Shown: one piece after another, positions 16,028 to 25,366 of the stretch
How positions within the stretch are numbered: position 1 is the first letter of the stretch
Layout: every line of letters starts with the position of its first letter
From: Neobacillus cucumis
Lineage (GTDB): Bacteria; Bacillota; Bacilli; Bacillales_B; DSM-18226
Assembly (NCBI RefSeq): GCF_016107705.1
Contig: NZ_JAEHGC010000003.1
Location: forward strand, 496,001-560,000
Direction of reading: 5' to 3'
Length of the DNA stretch: 64,000 nt
Program-made: the position numbers and the translations under genes
The notes under the pieces: generated by a model
Told to the model about the DNA's origin: nothing
The model's database searches: none
The model's input: only the letters and a program-made list of their open reading frames with translations

Positions 16028-17962
16028 TTATTGCGTCAAATCCACCGAATACTTTGCAAATCCTCCATCGGATGGCCCAATATATTTAATATTCGGGAAT
16101 TGTCCAAGGTATTTTTGTGCATTCGGTGAGGATTCAAACACTGGAACGGCCGAACCGCTAAATTTCGCAAAGGACCAGTTTTGGTCAGCAGTTGGATTCA
16201 GCGGCTTGTGCGCCTGAATATAATTGGTTACAATCTGCCGGTTTTCATCCGGTGCCTTTAACATAATCTCACCCTGACTAACTCCAGGAAAAGTCGCACT
16301 GGAAGCACGATAATTATTGGTTGCAACAATAAACTTTTGGTCGGCAGCAACCGGCTTCCCTTGATACGTTAAATTAACAATCCGGTTTGAGCCCGCATTC
16401 ACCACATTCCCGTTTACATCATACTTCGCAGGTTTGGTTACATCAATTTGATATTGCACACCGTCAATTACATCAAAGTTAAACGATGGAAAATCCGGAT
16501 TAATTAACGGCTGCTCGCCGCCGGCAGGATTGAGTTGATTAAATTGCCCCGCGCTCATTTCTAGCCATTCTTTCAACTGGGCACCGGTTACTATTTTTGC
16601 TTGGAGTGTATTCGGATACAAATACAAATCTGCAACATTTTTGATGGCCAGTTTTCCAGCTGGGATATCGGTATAATACGTCGGACCGCCACGGCCACCT
16701 GCTTTAAATGGCGCTGCCGCAGAAAGAATCGGGATCCCCGCATATTTTTGGTCCTTTAATGCACCCGCCACATATTCAGCTTGGGCATTATTGACAATTT
16801 GAACAGACGGATCGTCCTTAACGAGGGCAAAATAGCTATAGATTGGAGCGGTTGTTTCCCCAACAGGCTGATTAACGTAGTTGATTGTCGCCTCATGCTC
16901 TTGTCTAATCGCCTTCATTATTGACTCGTCGGTTTGAACAAGGGATTTCCCTGCAGGGTCAACAATTGGCCGTAAAGCCGCTTTACTGTCAACTACTTTC
17001 CACTTACCTCGTTTTTTCTGCAGCTGCAGATCAATCACGCCAAGATGGCTGCCAAAGGCTCCGGCCATGACCACCGGTTTCCCGTTGATGGTCCCCTTTT
17101 CAAGATTGGTATTCGGTAGGTCCTTGTAGATTGGACCTGGGAAGGTGTTATGCTGGTGGCCGGTAAATACGGCATCAATACCCTTGACCTGTGTTATGTA
17201 GTAACCGGCATTTTCCATTCCGGGCTGATAGGGCTCCCCGCTAATTCCCGTGTGAGCAAGGGCGACAATCACATCCGCTCCCTGCTTTTTCATCTGCGGA
17301 ACATATTTTTTTGCCGTCTCCACAATCGATCTTGTTTCCACTTTTCCTTCTAAATTAGATTTATCCCATTCCATAATTTGTGGCGGAACAAAACCGATGA
17401 CACCGACTTTAAGGCTTTGCTTTTTACCACGCTCATCGACAACCTTCTTTTTCAAAATCACATATGGTTTAAAATACGGCCCCTCGGTTCCCGCCTTTAC
17501 AATATTAGCGCTGACCACTGGCATTTTTGCATCATTCAAGGTTTCCTTTAAAAAATCCAATCCGTAATTAAATTCATGGTTTCCAAGCGTAGTCGCATCA
17601 TACCCCAATAGATTAAACGACCGGTAAACAGGATGGACTTCACCAGGTTTTAGCCCCTTTACTCTGGCCATGTAATCGCCCAATGGATTTCCCTGAATCT
17701 CATCACCATTGTCAAACAGCATGGAGTTTTTCACTTCACTCCGTGCCTGTTTAATCAGGGTGGCGGTCTTTGCCAGCCCAACCTTGTCATCCTGTTTGGT
17801 TTGATAGTAATCATAATTCGCTAAAAATACATGAATATCGGTCGTTTCAAGCAAGCGCAGATGAACCGTGCTTCCCGGCTTTTGCGCAAATCCTTTAGAA
17901 GGCATCGCCTGCACCGCCAGAACCAACACCGAAATGGCGAACAAAATAAATTTTTTTACCAA
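16028..17962 (-). CDS. Secreted 2',3'-cyclic-nucleotide 2'-phosphodiesterase / 3'-nucleotidase (CpdB type)
   Basis: 644 residues from TTG at 17960-17962, with AGGGAGGA upstream. Signal peptide about 1-26 (ends MPSKGFAQ). The N-terminal calcineurin-like domain has all five metal motifs: ETTDIHVFL, FDNGDEIQG, TLGNHEFNYG, ALAHTG and GHQHNTFPG. The C-terminal 5'-nucleotidase domain (about 370-590) contains GGRGGPTYYTDIPAG and NNYRASSATFPG, typical of CpdB rather than UshA. No sorting signal or membrane anchor is visible, so it is probably released. It would scavenge extracellular nucleotides for phosphate and nucleosides. First gene of the surface island, apparently monocistronic. Confidence 0.92.
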   Translation of the reverse strand: MVKKFILFAISVLVLAVQAMPSKGFAQKPGSTVHLRLLETTDIHVFLANYDYYQTKQDDKVGLAKTATLIKQARSEVKNSMLFDNGDEIQGNPLGDYMARVKGLKPGEVHPVYRSFNLLGYDATTLGNHEFNYGLDFLKETLNDAKMPVVSANIVKAGTEGPYFKPYVILKKKVVDERGKKQSLKVGVIGFVPPQIMEWDKSNLEGKVETRSIVETAKKYVPQMKKQGADVIVALAHTGISGEPYQPGMENAGYYITQVKGIDAVFTGHQHNTFPGPIYKDLPNTNLEKGTINGKPVVMAGAFGSHLGVIDLQLQKKRGKWKVVDSKAALRPIVDPAGKSLVQTDESIMKAIRQEHEATINYVNQPVGETTAPIYSYFALVKDDPSVQIVNNAQAEYVAGALKDQKYAGIPILSAAAPFKAGGRGGPTYYTDIPAGKLAIKNVADLYLYPNTLQAKIVTGAQLKEWLEMSAGQFNQLNPAGGEQPLINPDFPSFNFDVIDGVQYQIDVTKPAKYDVNGNVVNAGSNRIVNLTYQGKPVAADQKFIVATNNYRASSATFPGVSQGEIMLKAPDENRQIVTNYIQAHKPLNPTADQNWSFAKFSGSAVPVFESSPNAQKYLGQFPNIKYIGPSDGGFAKYSVDLTQ

Positions 17963-18075
17963 TGAAAAAAATCCTCCCTTATATGAAAATCATACAAACG
18001 AGGATAGTATTTGTTACCTTAAAAGGAAATATGACCTGATCAATTATTTTCAAAATGAAATTTGCCGGTCCCCCA

Positions 18076-20388
18076 TTATTTTTTAACCGTCATCTTTGTG
18101 CCTTTACTCATGTTTCCAGCATGGTCCTTTGCAAAAATATAGATTTTGGTTCCTGCTTTTTGTTTCTTGACTTTTATACTAAAATTCCCATCAGGATCTG
18201 CTTTTCCACTTCCGATGATCTTCTTGCCCACTTTTACAACTAGTGCTGCCTTAGGCTCGGCAGTTCCATTCAACACCGTGTCCTTTAACGTTATTCTCTG
18301 AACTTTAGGGGCAGCAGGAGCAATCTTATCCTTTACGGTAACAGCCGTCGGCTTGCTTCTATTTAATCCACGATCCTCTGCAAATACCAACAACTTTGTA
18401 CCCGCTTCTTGCTTTGGAATTTGAATTTTAAATTTCCCTCTCGTCTTCACATACTTAACCCCTATATATTTACTACCTTTATAGATCCAAACTCTTGCCA
18501 CATCTGAAGCGATTGTTCCTCTTACATAAGTATCACGATTGGAAAGCATGCTTACCTTAGGAGCATGCGGAGCAATTTTATCCTTCACAATCACATATGT
18601 TTTACCTATATACCCCGCACGATCTTTTGCCGTCACGTATACTTTTGTTCCAGCTTTTTGCTTCTTAATCTTGATACTAAAATCACCATACTTATCTGCT
18701 TTTCCGCTGCCGATTTTTTTCGAACCAACTTTGAACGTTACATACGAATATCTTTCTGTGGATCCTTTCACAACGGTTGTTTTGTTCGTAAGGCTGTTCA
18801 CCCCTATAGTTGGAAATGTTTCATCTTTAACCTTTACCTTTGCTGCCTTGCTTTCATTACTGGATTCATCTGTTGCCGTTACATATAAAATGGTACTTTC
18901 CATTTGCTTTCCAATCTTTATTGAAAATTTACCATCTACAGTGACGACTGTTCCCAGAAGCTCACCGTTTGCTTTTACATTAATGGTACTTCCTGCTTCG
19001 GCCGAGCCTGTCAAATATTTATCACGATCCCCAATTGAATCTACCTTTGGAGGCAATGGAGCCGTTCGGTCTACAGAGGTATTTCCCTTTAATACACTGC
19101 CGCCCCAATATACATAGAGATTAGAGTCGAGCCACTTTTTGGTGTAAAATGATCCAGTAATACGCTTCGGGGCAATTACTCCTTTACTAACATTGACTAA
19201 ATAAGTGGATTGATCGTTAATAAAAATAACATCACCATTAGGATTTAATGAATCTACTTTTGAGTCAGACTCCAAAAAAGTTATTTGTTTGTTTTTGGAA
19301 TGATCCCATAAATAGACCTGTTTTGTTCCCTTCACGTCTTTTTCATAGGCAACTCTTCCATTGTTCACTACCGCATTGAGGAAATATTCATCAGTGGTTG
19401 TTAATTTTTCTTCTTTCGTTCCATCAAACACCACGATCTCGGACGGACCGATCTCCCCCTCTTCCGGGTTGTCACTTACCTTAGACCTCATAAAAACAGT
19501 GATGGAACCATCTGTTTTTAGTTCTGAAATATGCATATCGGTAGGTTCAGTTAATAGTTTTGTTGTTACACCTTGCTTATACTTCATTAGATCGTTTCCG
19601 ACGGAATAAACCACTTCTCCAGATTTAGTTAAATCAGCACGATCTGTTGCATAATTTTTTGTGGCAAGTAACGTAGTTTGCCCACTTTCACTATCTCTTA
19701 AGAATAGTTTGTCATCATTCACCCAAATCGCATAATTCCCTTTGACAATAATGGAGTCTGCACCGTCGTCGAGTTGTGTAAGAGTCCCGTTAGCATATTC
19801 CCAAAGACTTAAATCCCCGGCACAAAAAATAGCACCTAATGGCGTTAACCATCCGCTAGGTTGACGGTGGTATTCATCGTGATCTACGAAAATCTTTTTT
19901 TCTGTTCCTTTAGAAATGTCCTTTATATAAACATCATGATCATGTTTATATAAAATCATTTGACCATCATAATCCATTACTTCCCCTGAAACATAATGAA
20001 GAGGTGTGAGTGATTTACCGTAGTCATAATAAATGTCTCTTGATTCAGCAAATTGATTATCTACATATACGGTAACCTTTTTATACCCAGAGCCCGCCTT
20101 CAATAGAATATCCTTGTTAATAGTGTTTGTGCCTTCTGCGGAGCCGCCAACTTGTTCCCCAGATGAAACCGATACCCGTATTTTTCTTTTCTTACCTGAT
20201 TCATCATTCACCTTTACACGAATTGGTATTTTTGATTTCGTGAAAAACTCTCCCTCTCGTGGCGAAGAAATTTCCACAGTTGGCGGATGATCAGCAGAAC
20301 CGAAAGCCACACCCGCAAAACCTAATGAAGTTGAAAAAAACACCAGTAAACAAAGTAGAATCGAAATGAATTTCCAATTCGCCAACAT
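18076..20388 (-). CDS. Large secreted protein: Ig-like domain, beta-propeller-like region, four C-terminal Big-type Ig repeats
   Basis: 770 residues. Signal peptide about 1-30, a first Ig-like domain (about 33-110, PPTVEISSPREGEFF), a region of short repeated strands resembling a WD40/TolB propeller (about 125-435), then four repeats of about 80 residues (about 445-770). Each repeat has the pattern DxTxPxxPxV...GSxKIGSGKADxxGxFSIKIKKQKAGTxVYV-TAKDxAGN, known as bacterial Ig (Big_6-like) modules. The last residues are simply KMTVKK: no LPXTG or membrane anchor. Lysine richness would favour binding to anionic wall polymers. The same module is in the protein at 21303-22991. Function unknown; an adhesive or matrix role is an inference. 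Confidence 0.85.
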   Translation of the reverse strand: MLANWKFISILLCLLVFFSTSLGFAGVAFGSADHPPTVEISSPREGEFFTKSKIPIRVKVNDESGKKRKIRVSVSSGEQVGGSAEGTNTINKDILLKAGSGYKKVTVYVDNQFAESRDIYYDYGKSLTPLHYVSGEVMDYDGQMILYKHDHDVYIKDISKGTEKKIFVDHDEYHRQPSGWLTPLGAIFCAGDLSLWEYANGTLTQLDDGADSIIVKGNYAIWVNDDKLFLRDSESGQTTLLATKNYATDRADLTKSGEVVYSVGNDLMKYKQGVTTKLLTEPTDMHISELKTDGSITVFMRSKVSDNPEEGEIGPSEIVVFDGTKEEKLTTTDEYFLNAVVNNGRVAYEKDVKGTKQVYLWDHSKNKQITFLESDSKVDSLNPNGDVIFINDQSTYLVNVSKGVIAPKRITGSFYTKKWLDSNLYVYWGGSVLKGNTSVDRTAPLPPKVDSIGDRDKYLTGSAEAGSTINVKANGELLGTVVTVDGKFSIKIGKQMESTILYVTATDESSNESKAAKVKVKDETFPTIGVNSLTNKTTVVKGSTERYSYVTFKVGSKKIGSGKADKYGDFSIKIKKQKAGTKVYVTAKDRAGYIGKTYVIVKDKIAPHAPKVSMLSNRDTYVRGTIASDVARVWIYKGSKYIGVKYVKTRGKFKIQIPKQEAGTKLLVFAEDRGLNRSKPTAVTVKDKIAPAAPKVQRITLKDTVLNGTAEPKAALVVKVGKKIIGSGKADPDGNFSIKVKKQKAGTKIYIFAKDHAGNMSKGTKMTVKK

Positions 20389-20505
20389 TCACTCCTCCTC
20401 AATCATAATTTATAAACCTATGCCAATTTTACCATTTTTTAGCTACTAATCCATTAATATTTGATGTAGTTTGCCATTAAAAGTTTTGTCTTCAGGACTT
20501 TTTTA

Positions 20506-21093
20506 TCAGGGAATATTCATTAAATCTTTTTCTTTTTTCCTAGTTTCGGGAAAATTCATAACCATCCAGAATAGTTTTCTTTTTTCTTCGATCGTTCCAG
20601 AAAATAAATCTAACAAACTATCAATATTCATAAATACCGGCTGCGGGGCCATCGGATCTTTAAATAAATGACAGCTGCTCCAAGGATAGAGTTCGGGGCT
20701 CTCAACCATACCTGCTTCAACAGGATTCATATGAATATAGCGGCTCACATCAAGCATTTCCTTTCGACCAAGGATGATATTATCATGGAAACGTTTTTCG
20801 AAAACGTGACCGCTTAGATTATACTTCGTGTTATAGTAATCGGCATACCTTTTGTTGATAAACGACATTAGTTTTGAAATCGGAATTTCTTGTGAACGAA
20901 TGAGAAGATGATAGTGGTTTGTCATCAAACAATAAGAGGCAATTTCAAAGCAGAATTGATCATGGAGCTCATAAAGGATATGGAAGAAAGCATCAAAGTC
21001 AGATTCATCACGGAAGAGGGCTTCACGCCGGTTCCCTCGACAACCAATATGATAAAAAAGATGTGGAACATACATTCTCTTTTTACGAGACAT
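20506..21093 (-). CDS. REP-associated tyrosine transposase (RAYT, Y1/HUH superfamily)
   Basis: 195 residues. The single-domain Y1 transposase fold is recognisable from MSRKKRMYVPHLFYHIGCRGNR at the start, the HUH metal site in MTNHYHLLIR (near residue 58), the catalytic-tyrosine helix NKRYADYYNTKYNLSGHV (near 83-100), and the RAYT-typical KRFHDNII followed by YIHMNPVEAGMV and YPWSSC. Such single-copy enzymes lack the ends and partner genes of IS200/IS605 and are tied to REP palindromes, which they cleave as single-stranded DNA. A degenerate REP copy (21182-21228) and a short TTCGAC...TCGAA remnant (21139) lie just upstream, and 15 further copies are in this window. All catalytic motifs look intact. 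Confidence 0.9.
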   Translation of the reverse strand: MSRKKRMYVPHLFYHIGCRGNRREALFRDESDFDAFFHILYELHDQFCFEIASYCLMTNHYHLLIRSQEIPISKLMSFINKRYADYYNTKYNLSGHVFEKRFHDNIILGRKEMLDVSRYIHMNPVEAGMVESPELYPWSSCHLFKDPMAPQPVFMNIDSLLDLFSGTIEEKRKLFWMVMNFPETRKKEKDLMNIP

Positions 21094-21138
21094 AAAAAAA
21101 CAACCTCCAAACTGAGTGGATTTAAATCACAAAACTAA

Positions 21139-21157
21139 TTCGACAACACCACTCGAA
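21139..21157. repeat. REP remnant upstream of RAYT
   Basis: TTCGACAACACCACTCGAA keeps the outer TTCGA/TCGAA ends with the centre lost. It lies 45 bases upstream of the RAYT start. Confidence 0.45.
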
Positions 21158-21181
21158 ATCCTGCAAATAACCACAAAAACC

Positions 21182-21228
21182 TTCGACAAAATCCAGGTGG
21201 TGACAGGCGCAGCTCGAATTTTGTCGAA
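21182..21228 (+). repeat. REP palindrome copy 5 (degenerate), upstream of RAYT
   Basis: Full length (47 bases) and correct ends, but mismatched inner arms: left ATCCAGGT, core GGTGACAGGCGC, right AGCTCGAATT. It is the closest full copy to the transposase gene. Confidence 0.88.
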
Positions 21229-21302
21229 AAACTTTACTATTTAATACTTTGTCCCTATAAAGTATAATAGTAGAAGTGTAAAAAGACGGAGGAGAATGGA
21301 AA

Positions 21303-22991
21303 ATGAAGAGAAAATTACATACGAATGCTTTAAGTTTTGTTTTGGCAGGAACAATTGCCTTGACGCCGATTGCGGCGAATTTTGCGATTGCTCCACATAC
21401 TGCACATGCGGCGACGGATGTGACAGCGAATATTGTCGCGTATCATGATGCAATTTATAAAAAATTGACGACTTCTGATATTGCGGATATTAAAGCGGCT
21501 TACAGCAAGGTAGACAAAGTTGATTTTTCAAAGGTTCTTGGTGCTAGTTCAGTAACGAAAATCGACGGAAAAACTTCATCTAAAGGTACAGCGGTTGCCA
21601 TTGCAAAGGACCTAGCCAAGCTACAATATCAAACAAACTCAAAGGATTTCAAAGCAGCACTTGAAAAGTTCAGAACCGACCACAAGGATCATTTTACTAA
21701 GATTTTTGATGGAAAGCTTTCGGTTGACCAAGCCATCCTATTATTTGCTGATTTTGAAAATCGCTTGCAAAATAAACTTGTACAATCCTTTATTAAAAAA
21801 GACAACTCAAGCTTTAATGAGATCGTAAAAGCTGCTGCTAATGAAGCTGCAAAGGCTAAAGGGGTTGACGGTTTATTCTCGCAAAAATTAGGCGTATCCC
21901 TGGATACCCTTCTAACTATCAAACTAAATGCAGAAAAAGAGACGGACCCAGCGAAATCTGCCTCTGCAGGATTATCATCAGGACTGATTCGTAGTAATGG
22001 CGGCGACATCTATGGCTCAAGCTCCCTATATGCAGGTTCATCGGCTTCCTATACATTTAAAGTTGCTATTTTAGGAGATTTCACGAAAACTGTTACTTGG
22101 AAAACCACCAATTCCGATATCGCTACCTTCAGCGGCAACAAATTGACGGCAAAAAAAGCTGGAAAAGTAAAAGTGCAAGCTTACTATTTAAACATGCCGA
22201 TTATCACAAAAGATGTAACCATCACAGTAAAGGACACAGTTGCACCAGCACCTCCGACAGTAAATCCTTTCGATAATAGGGATAAAGTGATTTCAGGAAA
22301 AGCAGAACCAAATTCCTATATCACAGTCAAACGCGGCAGTACAACAGTTGCGAAGGGATATGCTTCTTCAGGTGGAACTTTTGCACTGAAAATTGACCGC
22401 CAAAAAGGCGGTACTATCCTAACGCTTACCGCAAAGGATAAGGCCGGCAATACTAGTAAACCGAAAACCTATAAAGTTCTCGATAAATACACAGCAGCAC
22501 CAACTGTTTACTCCGTTGACAACAATGACAAAGTAATCAAAGGAAAAGCAGCAGAAGGACATTCTTACATTACCGTAAAATATGGTAAAACAACGATTGC
22601 AAAAGGCTATACTTCTTCAAGCGGCAGCTTCTCACTTAAGATGAAGACGCAAAAAGCGGGTACTGTCCTTAAGGTTTATGCAAAAGATAAAGCAGGCAAT
22701 ACAAGTGTAGCGAAAACCGTTACAGTCCTTGATAAGATTGCACCGGCAAAACCAAAAGTTTACTCTATTGACTCAAACGATAAAGTCATCAAAGGAAAAG
22801 CTGAAAAAGGCGCTACCATTACGATCAAAAAAGGTTCAAAAGTATTAGCGACTGGAAAAGTCTCCAGCAAAGGAAACTTCAGCATCAAAATCAAGGCCCA
22901 AAAGAAAGGCACCGTCTTATATGTAACAGCGAAAGATAAGGCGAAAAACGTAAGCAGCAAAACAAAAGTAGTCGTAAAAGCAGCGAAATAA
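21303..22991 (+). CDS. Secreted protein with helical N-terminal domain, Big_2-like domain and three Ig repeats
   Basis: 562 residues after GGAGGAGAATGGAAA. Signal peptide about 1-37 (ends HTAHAAT). An alpha-helical region (about 40-215) resembling other wall-protein N domains is followed by a Big_2-type domain (about 240-312, SYTFKVAILGDFTKTVTWKT), then three lysine-rich repeats (about 315-562) of the type DNNDKVIKGKAxxxSxITVKxGxTxIAKGYxSSxGxFxLKMKxQKxGT. The repeats match the C-terminal ones of the protein at 18076-20388. No sorting motif is seen; the basic repeats may hold it to the wall. Divergent from RAYT, with its own TATAAT near 21263, and followed by a strong terminator. Confidence 0.85.
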   Translation: MKRKLHTNALSFVLAGTIALTPIAANFAIAPHTAHAATDVTANIVAYHDAIYKKLTTSDIADIKAAYSKVDKVDFSKVLGASSVTKIDGKTSSKGTAVAIAKDLAKLQYQTNSKDFKAALEKFRTDHKDHFTKIFDGKLSVDQAILLFADFENRLQNKLVQSFIKKDNSSFNEIVKAAANEAAKAKGVDGLFSQKLGVSLDTLLTIKLNAEKETDPAKSASAGLSSGLIRSNGGDIYGSSSLYAGSSASYTFKVAILGDFTKTVTWKTTNSDIATFSGNKLTAKKAGKVKVQAYYLNMPIITKDVTITVKDTVAPAPPTVNPFDNRDKVISGKAEPNSYITVKRGSTTVAKGYASSGGTFALKIDRQKGGTILTLTAKDKAGNTSKPKTYKVLDKYTAAPTVYSVDNNDKVIKGKAAEGHSYITVKYGKTTIAKGYTSSSGSFSLKMKTQKAGTVLKVYAKDKAGNTSVAKTVTVLDKIAPAKPKVYSIDSNDKVIKGKAEKGATITIKKGSKVLATGKVSSKGNFSIKIKAQKKGTVLYVTAKDKAKNVSSKTKVVVKAAK

Positions 22992-23026
22992 TCATTAGAA
23001 CCAAAAATTTAAATTAAATCACCGAA

Positions 23027-23066
23027 AAAAGCGGCCGCCCCTATTCAAAGGGGAGGCCGCTTTCTA
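23027..23066 (+). terminator. Terminator after the Ig-repeat protein gene
   Basis: AAAGCGGCC (23028-23036) pairs with GGCCGCTTT (23055-23063), with an inner CCCCT/AGGGG stem. Confidence 0.85.
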
Positions 23067-23091
23067 GTTGTTATGGAACATTCCCTTGTGA

Positions 23092-23138
23092 AACAAGAAA
23101 ATTCGGGTGGTGACAGGCACCACCCGAATTTTGTCGAA
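23092..23138 (+). repeat. REP palindrome copy 6 (left end eroded)
   Basis: Left end reads AACAAGAAAATTCGGG instead of TTCGACAAAATTCGGG; the right arm is complete. Ends three bases from the stop of the amidase gene. Confidence 0.92.
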
Positions 23139-23141
23139 TGA

Positions 23142-25187
23142 CTATTTCAAATATTTTTTGTCGATCCAGATTTTTTTGCCGCCAAAGTTGCCGTAGTACC
23201 AGGTTGTTTTTCCGACTTTCCATGTGGAAGTGACTTTGTATGTTCTTCCTTTGTATTTGGATAGGCTTTTGTAGGTGGTGTCTTTTTTGCTACCCCATGG
23301 TTTGCTGTAGGCACTGCCGGTTCCTTTGACAACAAGTTTTTTGCTTGTTTGTTTGACCTGCGCATAGCTCTGGGAGGAAAGGTCAGTTTGTTTCACCCAG
23401 CCAATGACTCCTTTGCTTGCACTAGCCTGATTGCTTAGCAAGTAATAGGTTTGTCCCATAAAGCTTGCTTGTTTCTTAATATAATAGACACGACTAGTAT
23501 AGGTAGAACCCGCCTTGAAGTCGGACGCGCTATCCCCAATCAGTTTATAAATCGTACTGGAGCTTCCTTTTACCCGTCCTAAACGGCTTGTGCTGCTCTC
23601 TTTGATTGCTTTTACAGAATAAGAAGGAACCCAAACCGTCTTACTGCCTAACTGTCCGCGATACCAGATGGTACTGCCGATTTTAGCGGTTAGCTGCGCC
23701 TTAAATCCCTGTTCCTTATAGACTGATAGATTTTTAATGGTGGAATCCTTCACGCCACCCCACGCTTTGCTGTAGGCGCTGCCGGTTCCTTTGATTAAAA
23801 ACATCTTCGGATTTTTATCAACTTCTGCATAGGATTGCGTTGTTAAATCCGTCGATTTTGCCCAGCCGATTACTCCTTTTGTACTACTTGGCTGTGTGCT
23901 AAGCAGGTAATAGGTATTGCCGTTTGCCATAGCTTTCTTTTTAATGTAAAAAACAGTGCTGGTATTCGTTGCACCTGATGGATTCGCAGTCGCTTCCTCA
24001 CCAATGTTCTTATAAATCTTAACGTCAGGATTTTTGACCACACCTAATCGGTTTGTGCTACTTTCCGTGATGGTCGTTACGTTACTTGAATACACCCAAA
24101 CCGTTTGGCCTGCAAGCGTTCCGCGATACCAAATCGAGTTTCCAATTTGCTCCGTTGCGTTGACCGTGAATTCTTGGTCGGCATAGGTAGAAAGCGTCGC
24201 GATGACGGCATCATTTTTCTGGCCCCATTCCTTGCTATAGGCTTTTCCGGTTCCTTTTAAAATAAAATTCTTTGATTTTTTACTGATGAGGGCGTATGGC
24301 ATAACGGATAAATCCGCTGACTTTACCCAGCCGATGATTCCTTTTTCATTACTTAATAGAAAAAAGATTTGACCGTCTTCGATCGCTTGTTCTTTTATGT
24401 AATAAACGCGATTGGTATAGGTAGAATCTGCTGTGATGGCGGTGGTGTCATCGCCAATTTCGTGATAAATTTTTGCGCCTTCGTTCTTGATGTAGCCTAG
24501 TCTTTTTGTATCGATGGTTGTATTTAAGGTATTGTATTTTTGCGTGACTTGCTTAACAAAGTCATTCCAGTTATAGCCCCACTGAGAAAAATAACCATGC
24601 GGGTCGCCATGGTCTGTGCCTCCAAGGAATTTGGAAACGGCATTATGGGACCACAATGTGCCCTTGCCTGTTTTTTCAGCGCTGGTGACGCCTAGATTGT
24701 ATTCAAATAGTAAAAAGGCAAGGTAGTTCGCGTAGTTATTGATGGAGCGGGCAAATTGATCAAAGCTATGGACCCGGACCAGTTCGACATGGACAAAGCG
24801 TTTGTTGGCATACCTTCCTGCACCCCATGCCCCATAATTGGGTGACTGGATTTCGATGACATGGGAGCCATCAACAAATGCATGCACAAATGCATTATTA
24901 TAATGTTTCGACATATAGGCAATTTCACCGTAGATGGTCGAGTGGCTGTTTGCCGTTTCATGGGCGACGACCCCTTCAACCATCGCATAGCCATTGCGAT
25001 AATTGAAGTCTGGAAACTTACTAATATGCTGATATTCGAATTTCACCGGTGTGAGCTTTTTTGTTTTAATATAATCATTCACATCCGGATACTTGGCCTT
25101 TGCAAAGGCCTGCCCCCCTGTCAGCCATTGAGGGAACATTGTCGAACACATCAACATAACCACTATTAAAATAACTGCTTTTTTCAT
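23142..25187 (-). CDS. N-acetylmuramoyl-L-alanine amidase (Amidase_2) with six GW modules
   Basis: 681 residues from ATG at 25185-25187 with GGGGAGGAAGT directly upstream. Signal peptide about 1-29. The amidase domain (about 45-215) shows zinc-ligand contexts VVAHETANSHS and FVHVELVR and the C-terminal DHGDPHGYF. It would cut the MurNAc-L-Ala bond of peptidoglycan. Residues about 235-681 are three tandem pairs of GW/SH3-like modules (units of about 75-80 residues ending GIIGWVKSADLS or QTVWVYSSNV), which in other Firmicutes autolysins bind lipoteichoic acid and keep the enzyme on the cell surface. No partner gene; flanked on both sides by REP copies. Probably an autolysin or cell-separation enzyme. 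Confidence 0.93.
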   Translation of the reverse strand: MKKAVILIVVMLMCSTMFPQWLTGGQAFAKAKYPDVNDYIKTKKLTPVKFEYQHISKFPDFNYRNGYAMVEGVVAHETANSHSTIYGEIAYMSKHYNNAFVHAFVDGSHVIEIQSPNYGAWGAGRYANKRFVHVELVRVHSFDQFARSINNYANYLAFLLFEYNLGVTSAEKTGKGTLWSHNAVSKFLGGTDHGDPHGYFSQWGYNWNDFVKQVTQKYNTLNTTIDTKRLGYIKNEGAKIYHEIGDDTTAITADSTYTNRVYYIKEQAIEDGQIFFLLSNEKGIIGWVKSADLSVMPYALISKKSKNFILKGTGKAYSKEWGQKNDAVIATLSTYADQEFTVNATEQIGNSIWYRGTLAGQTVWVYSSNVTTITESSTNRLGVVKNPDVKIYKNIGEEATANPSGATNTSTVFYIKKKAMANGNTYYLLSTQPSSTKGVIGWAKSTDLTTQSYAEVDKNPKMFLIKGTGSAYSKAWGGVKDSTIKNLSVYKEQGFKAQLTAKIGSTIWYRGQLGSKTVWVPSYSVKAIKESSTSRLGRVKGSSSTIYKLIGDSASDFKAGSTYTSRVYYIKKQASFMGQTYYLLSNQASASKGVIGWVKQTDLSSQSYAQVKQTSKKLVVKGTGSAYSKPWGSKKDTTYKSLSKYKGRTYKVTSTWKVGKTTWYYGNFGGKKIWIDKKYLK

Positions 25188-25307
25188 ACTTCCTCCCCAT
25201 ATTTTTATTCTCGAAATATTTTCATAAGACAATTATACTATTACTCTATTACAAAATTTAAGATATTTTGAGATATTTTGAGATTTTTTTGTAAAAAAAG
25301 GGGAGAA

Positions 25308-25353
25308 TCGACAAAATTCGGGTGGTGACAGGCACCACCCGATTTTTGTCGAA
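25308..25353 (+). repeat. REP palindrome copy 7 (hybrid arms)
   Basis: Left arm is A-type (AAAATTCGGG) and right arm is the complement of B-type (CCCGATTTTT), so the stem has an uncompensated mismatch. Lies 13 bases from the stop of the Spo0E-like gene. Confidence 0.95.
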
Positions 25354-25366
25354 TAGGATAATAAGT

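Noticed and set aside
18539..19117. 192-codon plus-strand frame within the Ig-repeat gene
   Set aside because: It is antisense to the repeat modules of a clear secreted protein; the openness comes from the biased lysine codons. No ribosome site.
20506..21093. IS200/IS605 insertion sequence
   Set aside because: Single gene without subterminal hairpin ends, without TnpB and without a second copy; the C-terminal motifs are RAYT-type.
25261..25290. AGATATTTTG tandem duplication next to REP copy 7
   Set aside because: Only two and a half AT-rich units; likely slippage without further meaning.
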